This document shows positions 15,174-24,124 of a stretch of 41,682 nucleotides of DNA, in pieces; within the stretch, counting starts at the first letter, position 1, and each line of letters opens with the position of its first letter. Location: contig DASYYY010000010.1 of NCBI GenBank assembly GCA_035933635.1, forward strand, positions 1 to 41,682, read 5' to 3'. The notes under the pieces were generated by a model that worked only from the letters and a program-made list of their open reading frames with translations, had not been told where the DNA came from and ran no database searches. Source of the stretch: JAKIVR01 sp035933635. Its GTDB lineage: Archaea; Thermoplasmatota; Thermoplasmata; Lutacidiplasmatales; UBA184. Both the position numbers and the translations under genes were made by a program.

Positions 15174-16156
15174 TCGCGGACGCCCTCACCGGTGACCGAG
15201 AAGACGGCCTCGCCCTCGGGCAGGTTCGGCGAGTCGATCAACCGCGCGATCCGCTTGGGGGGCTTGGACTTGCGCAGGTATACCCGGTAGGTCGCCGCGT
15301 GGGCGACGATGTTGCCGCCGATGGGGCGGGTGGGGTCGCCGAAGAGGATGTCCGGCCGGGAGGAGACCTGGTTGGTCACCACGACCGCGGCGTTGTAGGT
15401 GTCCGCGAACCGCAACAGCTCGTGGAGGTGCTTGTTGAGCAGTTGCTGACGCGGCGCGAGCTCGCCGCGGCCGGCGTACTCCGCCCGGAAGTGGGCGGTG
15501 AGCGAATCGACGACGATGAGCCGGATCGGGAGGTTCCTGGCGAGCTCCTGCGCCTTGGTCACCAGGAGCATCTGGTGATTGGAATTGAACGCCCGGGCGA
15601 TGTGGATCTTCGACAGTACCGTCGTAGGGTCGAGGCCGACGGACTTGGCCATGTCCACGATCCGTTCCGGTCGGAAGGTGCTCTCGGTGTCGATGTAGAC
15701 GACCTCGCCCGAGAGGCCGCCCTGGTCGGCGGCGAGCTGGATATCGACGGCGATCTGGTGGGCGAGCTGGGTCTTGCCGCTGCCGAATTCACCGGCGAAC
15801 TCGGTGATCGCCTGGGTCTCGACTCCGCCGCCGAGGAGCTCGTCCAGCGCCTTGGAATTCGTGGTCACTCGACCGAGCTTCTTGCGCCGTTCGAGCAGCT
15901 GCGTGCCGCTCTCGAAGCTCCCGACATCGGCCTGCCGGCGCGCCTCGGAGATGATATGGAGCGCCACCTGGGTGCCGATCTCGGCGGCCTCGGCCACGTC
16001 GCCGGGTGAGGCGACGGCGAGCTCCATCAGGTCCGTGTACCCGGCTTCCCGCAGCTTTTCGGCGGTGGTCGGACCGACGCCCGGGAGGTCCTCCAGCGCC
16101 ACCGCGCGCTTGTCGTCCTCCTCGGCCTCGACCGGCCGGGCCGCACTCTTCGCCAC
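15170..16156 (-). CDS. radA: DNA repair and recombination protein RadA
   Basis: The archaeal RecA/Rad51 recombinase that forms filaments on single-stranded DNA for homologous strand exchange. The 328 residues are the usual length. An N-terminal helix-hairpin-helix domain (LEDLPGVGPTTAEKLREAGY, 21-40) is followed by the ATPase core: Walker A GEFGSGKT (122-129), IDTESTFRPER (155-165), Walker B LIVVDS (213-218) and a VTNQV segment. GTG is the start. TTTAAGG at about 16181-16187, 25-31 nt upstream, is a plausible TATA box for a leaderless transcript. It converges with the ModE-like gene and shares 4 nt with it. Confidence 0.97.
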   Translation of the reverse strand: MAKSAARPVEAEEDDKRAVALEDLPGVGPTTAEKLREAGYTDLMELAVASPGDVAEAAEIGTQVALHIISEARRQADVGSFESGTQLLERRKKLGRVTTNSKALDELLGGGVETQAITEFAGEFGSGKTQLAHQIAVDIQLAADQGGLSGEVVYIDTESTFRPERIVDMAKSVGLDPTTVLSKIHIARAFNSNHQMLLVTKAQELARNLPIRLIVVDSLTAHFRAEYAGRGELAPRQQLLNKHLHELLRFADTYNAAVVVTNQVSSRPDILFGDPTRPIGGNIVAHAATYRVYLRKSKPPKRIARLIDSPNLPEGEAVFSVTGEGVRD

Positions 16157-16236
16157 GATCTTCCGACGGGGAAATCGGCCTTAAACCTAGAGGGGGCGAT
16201 GGGAAACGGTCCCTCGTCGTCCGTTGCGCCGGCGCC

Positions 16237-17208
16237 CTAACGGGCCGGCGGCGTCGGCATCGCCCGGAACGGCTCGCCCGTGAGCCGCTGGAAGACCGTG
16301 GTGTAGAGCCGGCTGACCTCATCGACCAGGAGCGGCGGCAGTGGCGGGATGGGCGGCTCGTTGTCCCCCTGCTCGCGGGCCTTGGCGAGCTGGTCGTAGT
16401 AGCCGGTCGAACGGTAGTGCTGCCGGACGAACTCCTTGGAGAAGTCCACCGTCCGGCCGCGCTCGTAGGCGCCCTTGTCCCAGAACCGGTCCTCGTCGGC
16501 GGTCCCGAAGGTGTCCACGAGGCTGATCGCGCCGGTGTCGTCGATCGCGAACTCCTTCTTGCCGTCGACGTGGATCAGGCCCCGCGGGTCGATCTCCTTC
16601 GCCATCGCCGCGTCGACCTTGAGGATGATTTCGCGGAGCTGGTCCATTTGGGCCCGGTCGATCACGGCCAGGTCGAGCGCTTCGGGCCAGTCCAGCGGTC
16701 GGTCGACCGGCTCGAGCTTGGTGGTGACCTCGAAATGCGGCTGCGGAAGGGGGTCGCCGTACTTGACGTCCTTACCGGCGGGGAAGCCGAGCTCGTCGGC
16801 GCGGACCTTGCCGCCCTTGAGGCGGTCCCACATCGATCCGGCAACGTAGTAGCGGACGATGAACTCGAGCGGGAGCAGGTAGTTCTTCGGGTGGGGACCG
16901 AGGGTCTTCGGGTGGGGCTCGACCCGGACCCGGCGCACGCGCATCGCCATCGGGCCGGAGAGTCCGAGGAAGTGGTGGCGCACCCCGAGCTTGCTGCAGA
17001 CCTCGAACCAGTGGGCGGCGGTCCGGGCGAGCGTCTCGCCCTTGTGCGGGATCGCGGTCGGGATGTGCTTGTCGAACACCGAGATGTCGTTCGTGAACCG
17101 GAACTCGAGCTCGCTGGGAGAGACCTCCCAGACCTCCTTGACCTTCCCTCGGCGCAGGTACTGCGGAGTGCCCGGAGCCCCCGGGCGCCCGGCGTCCCCT
17201 TTGGACAT
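16237..17208 (-). CDS. purC: Phosphoribosylaminoimidazole-succinocarboxamide synthase PurC
   Basis: Joins aspartate to CAIR with ATP to give SAICAR in purine synthesis. The 323 residues begin with a short polar leader and RRGKVKEVWEV, the SAICAR synthetase nucleotide-binding start (usually GK.K.vY). Recognisable blocks are FTNDISVFDKHIP, RRVRVEPH, EFIVRYYVAGS, and LIHVDGKKEFAID, close to the usual LvDfKfEFG. The extended length and the ESRP-like C-terminal extension are as in eukaryotic-type and some archaeal PurC. TTTACAAG, about 25-32 nt before the ATG, suits a leaderless transcript. It is monocistronic as far as visible, unlinked to purH. Confidence 0.95.
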   Translation of the reverse strand: MSKGDAGRPGAPGTPQYLRRGKVKEVWEVSPSELEFRFTNDISVFDKHIPTAIPHKGETLARTAAHWFEVCSKLGVRHHFLGLSGPMAMRVRRVRVEPHPKTLGPHPKNYLLPLEFIVRYYVAGSMWDRLKGGKVRADELGFPAGKDVKYGDPLPQPHFEVTTKLEPVDRPLDWPEALDLAVIDRAQMDQLREIILKVDAAMAKEIDPRGLIHVDGKKEFAIDDTGAISLVDTFGTADEDRFWDKGAYERGRTVDFSKEFVRQHYRSTGYYDQLAKAREQGDNEPPIPPLPPLLVDEVSRLYTTVFQRLTGEPFRAMPTPPAR

Positions 17209-17411
17209 GGCGCGCCGACTCCGGGTCCCCTTGTAAAGTTTGGTCTCCGTAGGTGCCGCGTCCTCGCACCCCGCCAGCTGCGAGGCACTCTTCGCGGTCG
17301 CGCACCTCGGGGTTCGGAGACCGGGCGCAGCTCCACGCGGAACGTGGACCCGGTCTCGGCCTCACCCGCCGTGAGCGAGTGCTTTACCCTCAGGTCGGGT
17401 CGATCCGTCCG

Positions 17412-18227
17412 ATGCCTTCGAGCGTACCGTTCGAGCGGGTCGCCCACGTGCTCGTGCTCCCGGTCACCCTCGGGGCCGGTGCCGCCTCGCGGTTCGTCTT
17501 CGACACGGGGATCGGGATGCCGGTCGTGGACCTACGGCTCGCCGAGCGACTGGGGATCCACGCCGACGGCCGGATCCATCGCGGACGCAGGATGTCCGGT
17601 CAGGAGCTCGAGGTCCCACTGGCCGTGGTGCCCGAGCTCCGGTTGGGCGACCGTCGCTGGAGCGAGGTCACCGTCGGCCTGGCGGACCTGCGGGCGTTGC
17701 TCCCGCCCAGCATGGCCTACGTGGGGGGGTTCCTCTCGCTCGGCCAGGCGGAGACCAGCCGACTCCGTATCGACTATTCGGCCGGGACCGTCACGATCGA
17801 CGCGACGATCCCCGAACGGACCGGCGGTGTCAGCGAGGTCCCGCTCCACCTGCTGCGGGACGGGCCGTCGTTGTCCGCGTTCGCCGACCTGGCGCTGCCC
17901 GACGGATCGACCGCTCGCGTCGAGGTCGACCTCGGCTCGGACCGGTTGATCCTGCACGACCGGTTCATGGGTAGGCTGGGGTTCGACCCCGGGGGCCCCT
18001 CGACCGAGGTGCACCACGGAAAGGACGAGACCGGGCACGAGTACGTCCGGCGTTTCGGGACGCTCGGCGGCACGGTGTCCCTCGGCACCGCCGTGCAGCG
18101 CGACCCGCCGGTGATGTTCCAGGAGATCATCTACGATGGACTGGTCGGCGACCAGTTCCTGCGGCGGTTCGACGTCACCTTCGACGTGCCCGGTTCCCGT
18201 CTGTGGGTCGGCCCGGCGCGGGCGTAG
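17412..18227 (+). CDS. Retropepsin-like aspartyl protease domain protein
   Basis: A predicted soluble aspartic protease-fold protein of 271 residues. The first lobe has FVFDTGIGMPVVD with the active-site triad Asp31-Thr-Gly33. The second lobe has VEVDLGSDRLILHDRF, where the DTG position reads Asp-Leu-Gly (about residue 172). Each lobe follows the retroviral-protease-like strand pattern, so the chain looks like an internally duplicated enzyme instead of a homodimer. There is no signal peptide or membrane helix. CTTTACC at 17382-17388, 24-30 nt upstream of the ATG, is the likely TATA box. Substrate is unknown, and loss of the usual Thr/Ser in lobe two makes catalysis uncertain. Confidence 0.68.
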   Translation: MPSSVPFERVAHVLVLPVTLGAGAASRFVFDTGIGMPVVDLRLAERLGIHADGRIHRGRRMSGQELEVPLAVVPELRLGDRRWSEVTVGLADLRALLPPSMAYVGGFLSLGQAETSRLRIDYSAGTVTIDATIPERTGGVSEVPLHLLRDGPSLSAFADLALPDGSTARVEVDLGSDRLILHDRFMGRLGFDPGGPSTEVHHGKDETGHEYVRRFGTLGGTVSLGTAVQRDPPVMFQEIIYDGLVGDQFLRRFDVTFDVPGSRLWVGPARA

Positions 18228-18242
18228 CGCCGCGCGGAACGG

Positions 18243-18779
18243 CTAGAGCATCTTGGCGTGCAACGCGGTGATCGGCCGGAATCCGCGCTTGGTGTAGAAC
18301 TTGCTCGCGATCTCGTTCTGGGTGGGGAACTCGGCGGTGACCAACCCCGCTCCACGTTCCTTGAGGTACCGTACCGTCTCCTTGAGGAGGTACTCCCCCA
18401 CGCCGTGCCGACGGTAGAGCGGAAGCAGGTAGATGTCCTGGATCACGCCCTCGTACTCGGGGATGTAGAAGGGCCGCTCGCGGACGGTCGCGCGCACCAC
18501 ACCGACGATCTTGCCCGCATCCTGACGCGCGCCCTCGGCGACGAGGAGGACCGACTTCGGGTTGTGCAGGTCGGCCTTGAGGATCTCGCGGGCGCGCTCG
18601 TCGGCGTCGGCCCGGACCTTGAGCAACGGGTCGAACTCCTCGTTGAGGCGCTTGAGACGCAACAGCACCGGGATCAGCGTCGGAAGGTCCTTCTCCGTGG
18701 CGAGACGGAGGCGGACCTGCCCCTCGGGGTCGTTCGGCGTGCTCTCGTGCGCTTCGGCTCGGTGGTGGGGGTTCGTCAT
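18243..18779 (-). CDS. GNAT-family N-acetyltransferase
   Basis: Transfers an acetyl group from acetyl-CoA to an amine; the acceptor is unknown. The 178 residues begin with a charged 20-residue lead, then VRLRLATEKDLPTLIPVLLRL (motif C/D), IVGVVRATV, and the acetyl-CoA loop YLLPLYRRHGVGEYLL, which has the R/Q-x-x-G-x-G/A signature as RRHGVG. It ends with ASKFYTKRGFRPI, the usual final strand. The ATG overlaps the malic enzyme stop by 4 nt, so it is the second gene of that operon. Regulation of the enzyme by acetylation is possible but not shown. Confidence 0.88.
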   Translation of the reverse strand: MTNPHHRAEAHESTPNDPEGQVRLRLATEKDLPTLIPVLLRLKRLNEEFDPLLKVRADADERAREILKADLHNPKSVLLVAEGARQDAGKIVGVVRATVRERPFYIPEYEGVIQDIYLLPLYRRHGVGEYLLKETVRYLKERGAGLVTAEFPTQNEIASKFYTKRGFRPITALHAKML

Positions 18780-20209
18780 GCGTGCTCCGGTCGGCGCGAT
18801 TCGCCCGGCATCGGGAAAGCCAGTCCGGCGGCGGTGAGCGCGGCGATGAGCGCCCGGGGACGCTCCATCCTCTCGCGCGCACGTTCGAGGAACTCCTCGT
18901 GGCTGTGACGGCGGCGGGCGATCCCGAGCTCGACGGCCTTCATCGCAACGGCCGCCGCGACGTGGGGGAACACCTCGCGCTCCTCCATCGTCGGCAACAG
19001 ATGGTCCGGGGCGAGGTTGCGCTCCCGCGTCCAGCGGGCGAGCTCCTGAGCGGCCTCGAGGACGATCGCGTCGGGAATGGACCGGGCCCGGGCGTCGAGC
19101 ACCCCGCGGAACACGGACGGGAAGACCAGCGAATTGTTGACCTGGTTCGGGAAGTCGCCGCGCCCGGTCGCCACGACGGCGGCGCCGGCCGCATGCGCCG
19201 CCGCCGGCCAGATCTCGGGCACCGGGTTCGCGAGCGCGAAGACGATCGATTCCGGGTGCATCGAACGGATCCACTCGGGTTTCACCGTCGTCGGGCCCGG
19301 CGTCGACGCCGCGAGGAGCATGTCGGCCTCGGCGAGCGCGTCCGCCGGCCCGCCGCGGCGGCCACCGCCATCGGTCTGGAGCGCCAACCGATACTTCCAC
19401 GGATTGCTGAACGCGAGGCCGTCCATGTCCTCACGTTCCGCATCGAGCACCCCCTTGGAGTCCACCAGCGTCAGCCGGTGCGGGTCGTGGCCGAGCGCGA
19501 TCAGTAGCCGAGCGGTCACCAGGTTCGCGGCCCCCGAGCCGAGCAGCACGGTCCGTACCTGGTTCATGCGGCGTTGGGTGAGCTCGAGGGCGTTGAGCAC
19601 GCCGGCCATGGTCGCGGCGGCGGTGCCCAGCTGATCGTCGTGCCAGACCGGGATCGGCAACCGCTTCTGCAGCTCCTCGAGGACCCGGAAGCACTTCGGC
19701 GAGGCGATGTCCTCGAGGTTGACACCACCGACCGCAGGCGCGATCCGCTCGACGGTGGCGATGAGCTCCTCGGGGGAGGCGACCTTCACCGGGAGCGGGA
19801 TCGCTTCGACCCCCCCGAGATACTTGAACAACAGCGCCTTGCCCTCCATTACCGGCAGGGCGGCCTCGGGACCCATGTCCCCGAGACCGAGCACGCGGCT
19901 CCCATCGGTGACGATGGCGATGGTGTTCCATCGCCCGGTGAGCTCGAACGCACGCGCCGGGTCCTCGTGGATCGCTTGCGAGACCGCGGCGATGCCCGGC
20001 GTGTACCAATAGTTGAAGTCCGAGAGCGACCGGACCGGTACCTTGGGTACCGTCTCGATCTTCCCCTGGAAATGGCGCGCGAGGTCGACCGCCCGCTCGC
20101 CCATCTCCTCCGTCTGTCGCGATTCGTCGTCGGTGCCTCGGCCCGGGGGCGGGCGGCGGCGCGTCCGCCCGTGGCCACCGACGGCCGTCGGCTCCTCCGC
20201 CTGCACCAT
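18776..20209 (-). CDS. Malic enzyme (NAD(P)-dependent, decarboxylating)
   Basis: Oxidatively decarboxylates malate to pyruvate. The 477 residues show YTPGIAAVSQAI (catalytic Tyr), RVLGLGDMGPEAALPVMEGKA, NLEDIASPKCF, HDDQLGTAAATMAGVLNAL (metal-binding Asp), and a Rossmann domain with LLGSGAANLVTARLL, then ALANPVPEI and FPNQVNNSLVFP. A 40-residue Arg-rich N-terminal lead is not conserved; a later ATG in RQTEEMGERAV is possible. TCTTTAAGG at 20228-20236 lies about 19-27 nt before the ATG at 20209. The coenzyme cannot be told with confidence. No phosphotransacetylase domain is attached. The GNAT gene overlaps its stop. Confidence 0.93.
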   Translation of the reverse strand: MVQAEEPTAVGGHGRTRRRPPPGRGTDDESRQTEEMGERAVDLARHFQGKIETVPKVPVRSLSDFNYWYTPGIAAVSQAIHEDPARAFELTGRWNTIAIVTDGSRVLGLGDMGPEAALPVMEGKALLFKYLGGVEAIPLPVKVASPEELIATVERIAPAVGGVNLEDIASPKCFRVLEELQKRLPIPVWHDDQLGTAAATMAGVLNALELTQRRMNQVRTVLLGSGAANLVTARLLIALGHDPHRLTLVDSKGVLDAEREDMDGLAFSNPWKYRLALQTDGGGRRGGPADALAEADMLLAASTPGPTTVKPEWIRSMHPESIVFALANPVPEIWPAAAHAAGAAVVATGRGDFPNQVNNSLVFPSVFRGVLDARARSIPDAIVLEAAQELARWTRERNLAPDHLLPTMEEREVFPHVAAAVAMKAVELGIARRRHSHEEFLERARERMERPRALIAALTAAGLAFPMPGESRRPEHA

Positions 20210-20433
20210 CCCCAGCTCTCGACCGGGCACGTGCTCCTTAAAGATTTTCGAGGGGACGAACCCAACGTTCGACACTTGACGAGCCGGCGCGACGCCGTCC
20301 GAGATGGGTTGGTTAGGCTCCCTGGAACTGCGCGCCGTGGGTGACACTGCCGGCGGGCCGGCCCGGACGCCGCCGGGAGCGCGACGCCCGGGCAGTGGAC
20401 GCATTATTACACGAGGCGGGCTGATGGAGGACG
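20210..20433. promoter_or_regulatory. Divergent promoter region, malic enzyme and persulfide dioxygenase
   Basis: In this 224-nt gap the malic-enzyme TATA candidate is 20228-20236 (minus strand, TCTTTAAGG). For the plus strand, ATTATTA at 20403-20409 sits 25-31 nt before the GTG at 20434, and GGAGG at 20426-20430 may serve as ribosome site. Nothing else is evident between them. Confidence 0.4.
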
Positions 20434-21510
20434 GTGTCCGCCGCCGCGCTCCCCCACCCCTACTTCCGGCCCCAGCGCCAGGGAGCCGTCTCGTTGGTCG
20501 CTCCGGCGTCGCTGGCGACCGAGCTCGCGGGCGGCGAGCCACCCTACCTGCTCGACGTCCGTCCGCCCCGCGAGCGGGAACTCGCGCATCTGGCCGGGGA
20601 TCACCCGATCCCGCTCGCCGAACTCCCGGGTCGCCTCGGCGAGATCCCCCGTGACCGGACGGTCGTCGTCTACTGCCAATTCGGCTCGCAGGCCCGGCGC
20701 GCTGCCGCCTTCCTCGAAGCGCAGGGATGGGAGCAGGTCGCCGCGCTCGAGGGCGGGCTCGACGAGTACGCTCGCCTGGTCGACCCGTCGATCCCGCGCT
20801 ATCAGGAGAGGACCGGAGATCGGCTGTTCCTCCGTCAGTTCCCGCGGCGGGAGTCCGGTTGTCTGTCCTACCTGCTCGCCGATCCCGTCGACCACGCCGC
20901 GGTCCTGCTCGACCCTGGGCACGAGGTCGAGCCGTACCTGGCCGAGCTCCGCCGGGGGGACTGGAAGCTCCGGGCGATCGTCGAGACCCACACCCACGCC
21001 GATCATCTGGCCGGGCACGCCGCGCTGAGCGCGCGCACCGGTGCGCCGATCTTCCTCTCGCGCCGCTCCCCCGCCAACTACCCGCACCGCACGCTCGCCG
21101 ACGGCGAAGGGCTCGGGTTCGGGTCGGAGGAGCTCCTCGTGTGGGAGACGCCCGGCCACACCCGCGATCACCTGACCCTCCGCGTGGCCGGCAAAGCGTT
21201 CACCGGCGACACCCTGCTCCTCGGTTCGTGCGGCCGGACCGACCTCGGCGACGGCGACCCGAACCAACTGTGGGAGAGCCTGACGGACAAGATCCTGAGC
21301 CTGCCGGCGGAGACCGAGGTGTTCCCGGCGCACTACGGGGCGCGCCATGCCCTGCCCGAGCGGTACGTCTCGAGCGTCGGCTTCGAGCGCGCGAGCAACG
21401 AGGCGCTCACGCAGGGCTCGCGCGAGGCGTTCCTGAAGTACATGACCGAGGGCTGGCCACCGAAACCGGCCGACTTCGACCGCATCGTTGCGGCGAACCT
21501 CTCGGGCTGA
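20434..21510 (+). CDS. Rhodanese-persulfide dioxygenase (ETHE1-like) fusion
   Basis: A sulfur-oxidation enzyme fusing a sulfurtransferase to a metallo-beta-lactamase-fold dioxygenase that oxidises glutathione- or other low-molecular-weight persulfide to sulfite. The 358 residues start with a rhodanese domain, with LLDVRPPRERELAHL and the active-site loop Cys81 in VVYCQFGSQARRA. The MBL domain follows: THTHADHLAG (185-194), a second-shell GHTRDH, and TGDTLLLGSCGRTD. This iron-site pattern matches ETHE1 relatives. The rhodanese is N-terminal, whereas the well-known bacterial PRF proteins have it at the C-terminus. It stands alone, 85 nt before the methionine synthase pair. Confidence 0.88.
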   Translation: MSAAALPHPYFRPQRQGAVSLVAPASLATELAGGEPPYLLDVRPPRERELAHLAGDHPIPLAELPGRLGEIPRDRTVVVYCQFGSQARRAAAFLEAQGWEQVAALEGGLDEYARLVDPSIPRYQERTGDRLFLRQFPRRESGCLSYLLADPVDHAAVLLDPGHEVEPYLAELRRGDWKLRAIVETHTHADHLAGHAALSARTGAPIFLSRRSPANYPHRTLADGEGLGFGSEELLVWETPGHTRDHLTLRVAGKAFTGDTLLLGSCGRTDLGDGDPNQLWESLTDKILSLPAETEVFPAHYGARHALPERYVSSVGFERASNEALTQGSREAFLKYMTEGWPPKPADFDRIVAANLSG

Positions 21511-21595
21511 GCGGGGCTTGTCCGCCGCGCAACCGGCTTTCTTTCCCCGCCGGCGACGCCACCGTTAAAGGTCGAACCCCGCTCGCCGCGGCTCC

Positions 21596-22573
21596 ATGGA
21601 CGTACGCACGAGCCTGACCGGCCCGTTCCCCCGGCCGGAGGCGCTGGTCGCCGCGACGCGCGACCTCGACCGCGGCCGCACCGACGTCGAGTCGGTCGAC
21701 CGGCTGCGCCGCTCCACCGCCGAGGAGATCGCACGGATCGAGGAGCGGCTCGGCCTGACGCCCGCCACGGGAGGCTACCTCGGCTGGCAGGACCTCTACC
21801 GCCCCATCGCCGAGCGCTGGGGTGGGTTCTCCGTCGGACCGCTCACCCGGTTCTTCGAAACGAACACCTTCTTCCGGCAACCCATCCTGAGCCACCCTCC
21901 GGAGCGCACGGCGGGTGCGTTGCTCGCCCAACTGCCCGGAGCGCTCGGGGTCGCCCCGTCCGCGCGATCGCTCGTGATCCTCCCCGGGCCCTACACGCTC
22001 TCGGGCATCCTGGACAATCGCTCGGGCGAGACCGACGAGGCGCTCGTGCACCGGCTCGGCCGCCTTTTCGCCGACGAGCTGACCGAGCTCAAGGGCGCGG
22101 GCTACTCGACCTTCCAGTTCCAGGAGCCGCTGCTCGTGGTCCGTCCGCCCAAGGGGCCGATGGCCGAGAGCGTGGTGGCCGCCTACCGGGCGATCGGCAC
22201 CGCCGCCGGGAACGCGACGACGCTCGTCTGGACCTACTTCGCCGATGCGGCACCGGTGTACCCGCTGCTAACCCGACTGCCGGTCACGGTCGTGGGCATT
22301 GACCTCTCGGAGACCGACCCCAAGCAGCTCGCGGCCGCTGACCACCGCGTCGGGCTCGGACTCGGTTGCGTCGACCCCCGGACCACGCTGCTCGAGGACG
22401 CGGGCGAACTGGCCACGATCGCCCGAGAGCTCCGCGACCGATTGCGTCCGCCCGTCCTCTGGCTCGGGCCGGGCGCCCCGCTCGACCTCCTGCCCTACGA
22501 GCCGGCGACGCGCAAGCTCCACCTCCTGCCGGCCGCCCGGCAGGCGATCACGGGCGCCGGGAGGGCGGGATGA
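21596..22573 (+). CDS. MetE N-terminal-like / UROD-fold methyltransferase partner
   Basis: A TIM-barrel protein of the UROD/MetE-like superfamily, 325 residues, matching the N-terminal half of a divided cobalamin-independent methionine synthase. SLTGPFPRPEAL opens the barrel, LPGPYTLSGIL and FQFQEPLLVV follow (compare IPGPYTLA and iDEP in the catalytic half), and VGIDLSETDPK and LGLGCVDPRTT mark later strands. I see no HxC...C zinc ligands, so it is probably not the catalytic half. GTTAAAG at 21564-21570, 26-32 nt upstream, suggests a leaderless start. The next gene overlaps by 4 nt. Confidence 0.8.
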   Translation: MDVRTSLTGPFPRPEALVAATRDLDRGRTDVESVDRLRRSTAEEIARIEERLGLTPATGGYLGWQDLYRPIAERWGGFSVGPLTRFFETNTFFRQPILSHPPERTAGALLAQLPGALGVAPSARSLVILPGPYTLSGILDNRSGETDEALVHRLGRLFADELTELKGAGYSTFQFQEPLLVVRPPKGPMAESVVAAYRAIGTAAGNATTLVWTYFADAAPVYPLLTRLPVTVVGIDLSETDPKQLAAADHRVGLGLGCVDPRTTLLEDAGELATIARELRDRLRPPVLWLGPGAPLDLLPYEPATRKLHLLPAARQAITGAGRAG

Positions 22574-23769
22574 CGCGGCCGCTGTTCCCGTGCCAGGAGA
22601 TCGGCTCGATCGCGCGCCCCCGCTGGCAGCTGCTCGGCCAGCGCGGCGCGCCGCTCGACGAGGCCGCACGCGCGGAGTTCGCCCAGTGGAACGACCGGCT
22701 CCACTTCGTCGATCCGGCGCTACCGGCGGTGCGTTCGTTCCTGTCCGGGGCCGGCCGCAAGGCCTCCGGCTCGGATCTCCGCGACTGGTCGGCGCTCTTC
22801 GCGCTGCGCTATTTCGAGGCCGCCGGTCTCGACCGGGTCTACGACGGCGAGGCGCGCCGTGTCGAGATGTACGAGGCCGCCGTCCGCCAGATGCGCGGTT
22901 TCCAGTTCGAAGGACACGTGCGCTCCTTCGACAACAAGTACTACCTCAAGGCCGCCGTGACCGGCGAGGTCCGGCTCGAGCACCCCTACCACCTGGAGGA
23001 GTTCGACTTCGTCAAGGCCCACGCCCGTGCGGAGCCGAAGCTGCCGATCACCGGGCCGTACACGATCGCCGACTGGTCCTACAACGAGTACTACCTCGGT
23101 CGTCAGAAGGGCTGGAAGAGCCACGCGGCGCGCCGCTCGGCCCAGCGCGAGCTCGTCGTGGAGGTCGCCCGGAACGCGATCCGGCCGACGCTGCAGGCGC
23201 TCATCGCCCGCGGCTGCAAGGTCATCCAGATCGACGAGCCGGCGGGCGGGACCCACCCCGACCAGGCCGACCTGCTGGCCGAGGGGTTCAACGCCGCGAC
23301 CGAGGGGCTGGACGCGGAGTTCACCATGCACATCTGCTTCTCGGATTACCGCTCGCTGTTCCCGGCGCTGCTCGAGGCCAAGCGCTGCAAGCAGTGGACC
23401 TGGGAGTTCGCCAACCGCGACACGCCCGAGTCCGACGGCTACGCCATCCTCGAGATGTTCAACGAGTACGGCGACACCCGCGACATCGGCCTCGGCGTGC
23501 TCGATGTCCACCGCGACACCCTCGAGACCCCCGAGCTCGTCGAGCAGCGCATCCTGCGGGCGGCCAAGATCCTCGGCGACCCGGCGAGGCTCTGGATCAA
23601 TCCGGACTGCGGACTCCGCACGCGGAGCCTGGACGTCGCCTGGGCCAAGCTCACCAACATGGTGGAAGGGGCGCGGCGGGCGCGCGCCCACTTCGAGGGA
23701 CGGAGCGGGGGCGCGGGGCAGGTCGTGGTGCCGCCGACGCGCCCCGGCCGCGCCTCCGCGGCGTCATAG
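22570..23769 (+). CDS. metE: Methionine synthase, cobalamin-independent type (MetE C-terminal core)
   Basis: Transfers a methyl group to homocysteine. The 399 residues carry the zinc site of MetE: the HxC of MHICFSDY, the Glu of WTWEFAN and the Cys of WINPDCGLRTR. The folate/homocysteine barrel shows LPITGPYTIADWSYNEYY and VIQIDEPAGGTH. The distant N-terminal domain of bacterial 750-residue MetE is absent; the upstream 4-nt-overlapping gene could supply a partner barrel. Archaeal stand-alone MetE cores have been shown to take methyl from methylcobalamin rather than a polyglutamyl folate, so the donor here is open. The last about 35 residues are low-complexity. Confidence 0.9.
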   Translation: MTRPLFPCQEIGSIARPRWQLLGQRGAPLDEAARAEFAQWNDRLHFVDPALPAVRSFLSGAGRKASGSDLRDWSALFALRYFEAAGLDRVYDGEARRVEMYEAAVRQMRGFQFEGHVRSFDNKYYLKAAVTGEVRLEHPYHLEEFDFVKAHARAEPKLPITGPYTIADWSYNEYYLGRQKGWKSHAARRSAQRELVVEVARNAIRPTLQALIARGCKVIQIDEPAGGTHPDQADLLAEGFNAATEGLDAEFTMHICFSDYRSLFPALLEAKRCKQWTWEFANRDTPESDGYAILEMFNEYGDTRDIGLGVLDVHRDTLETPELVEQRILRAAKILGDPARLWINPDCGLRTRSLDVAWAKLTNMVEGARRARAHFEGRSGGAGQVVVPPTRPGRASAAS

Positions 23770-23985
23770 GGAAGCCGAGGTCGGGGATTCCCGCCGCCCG
23801 GCCCGACGAATGTCCCGGGGCTCCGGCGGTCGTTCGTGGGGATCGGATCCTCGCGCGGGTGGGGGCGCGCCCCCCTCGTCCTCCCAACGGTCGATCGCCT
23901 CGACCTGAGGCTCGGCCGCGGGTCCCGAAGTGCGCCGCCCGTCGGACCGACGCCGCCCCGCGTCCTTCCCATCGGAACTCGCCAT
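23764..23985 (-). CDS. Possible small charged protein, 73 residues
   Basis: No known family is claimed. The frame starts at ATG 23985 with AATAGGG about 29-35 nt upstream and ends inside the metE stop region. The product is hydrophilic and Arg/Pro-rich, with one possibly conserved piece, AIDRWEDEGG, which resembles short motifs in small bacterial and archaeal proteins. It lies between metE (+) and the MFS gene (-), in 355 nt that otherwise hold nothing. Composition alone could create such a frame in GC-rich DNA, so it is tentative. Bases 23986-24124 show no gene. Confidence 0.35.
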   Translation of the reverse strand: MASSDGKDAGRRRSDGRRTSGPAAEPQVEAIDRWEDEGGAPPPARGSDPHERPPEPRDIRRAGRRESPTSASL

Positions 23986-24124
23986 GGGCTGCCGAACTCT
24001 CAGACCACTCCGCCCTATTGCGCTCACGTAACCTGGGGCCGAACGAGGTCCGACCCATTCGTAGGGCCCGTAGTGCCAACAGCCGCGGCCCGGCCGGCAC
24101 TGCGCGGGCGCGTGGCGTGACTCT

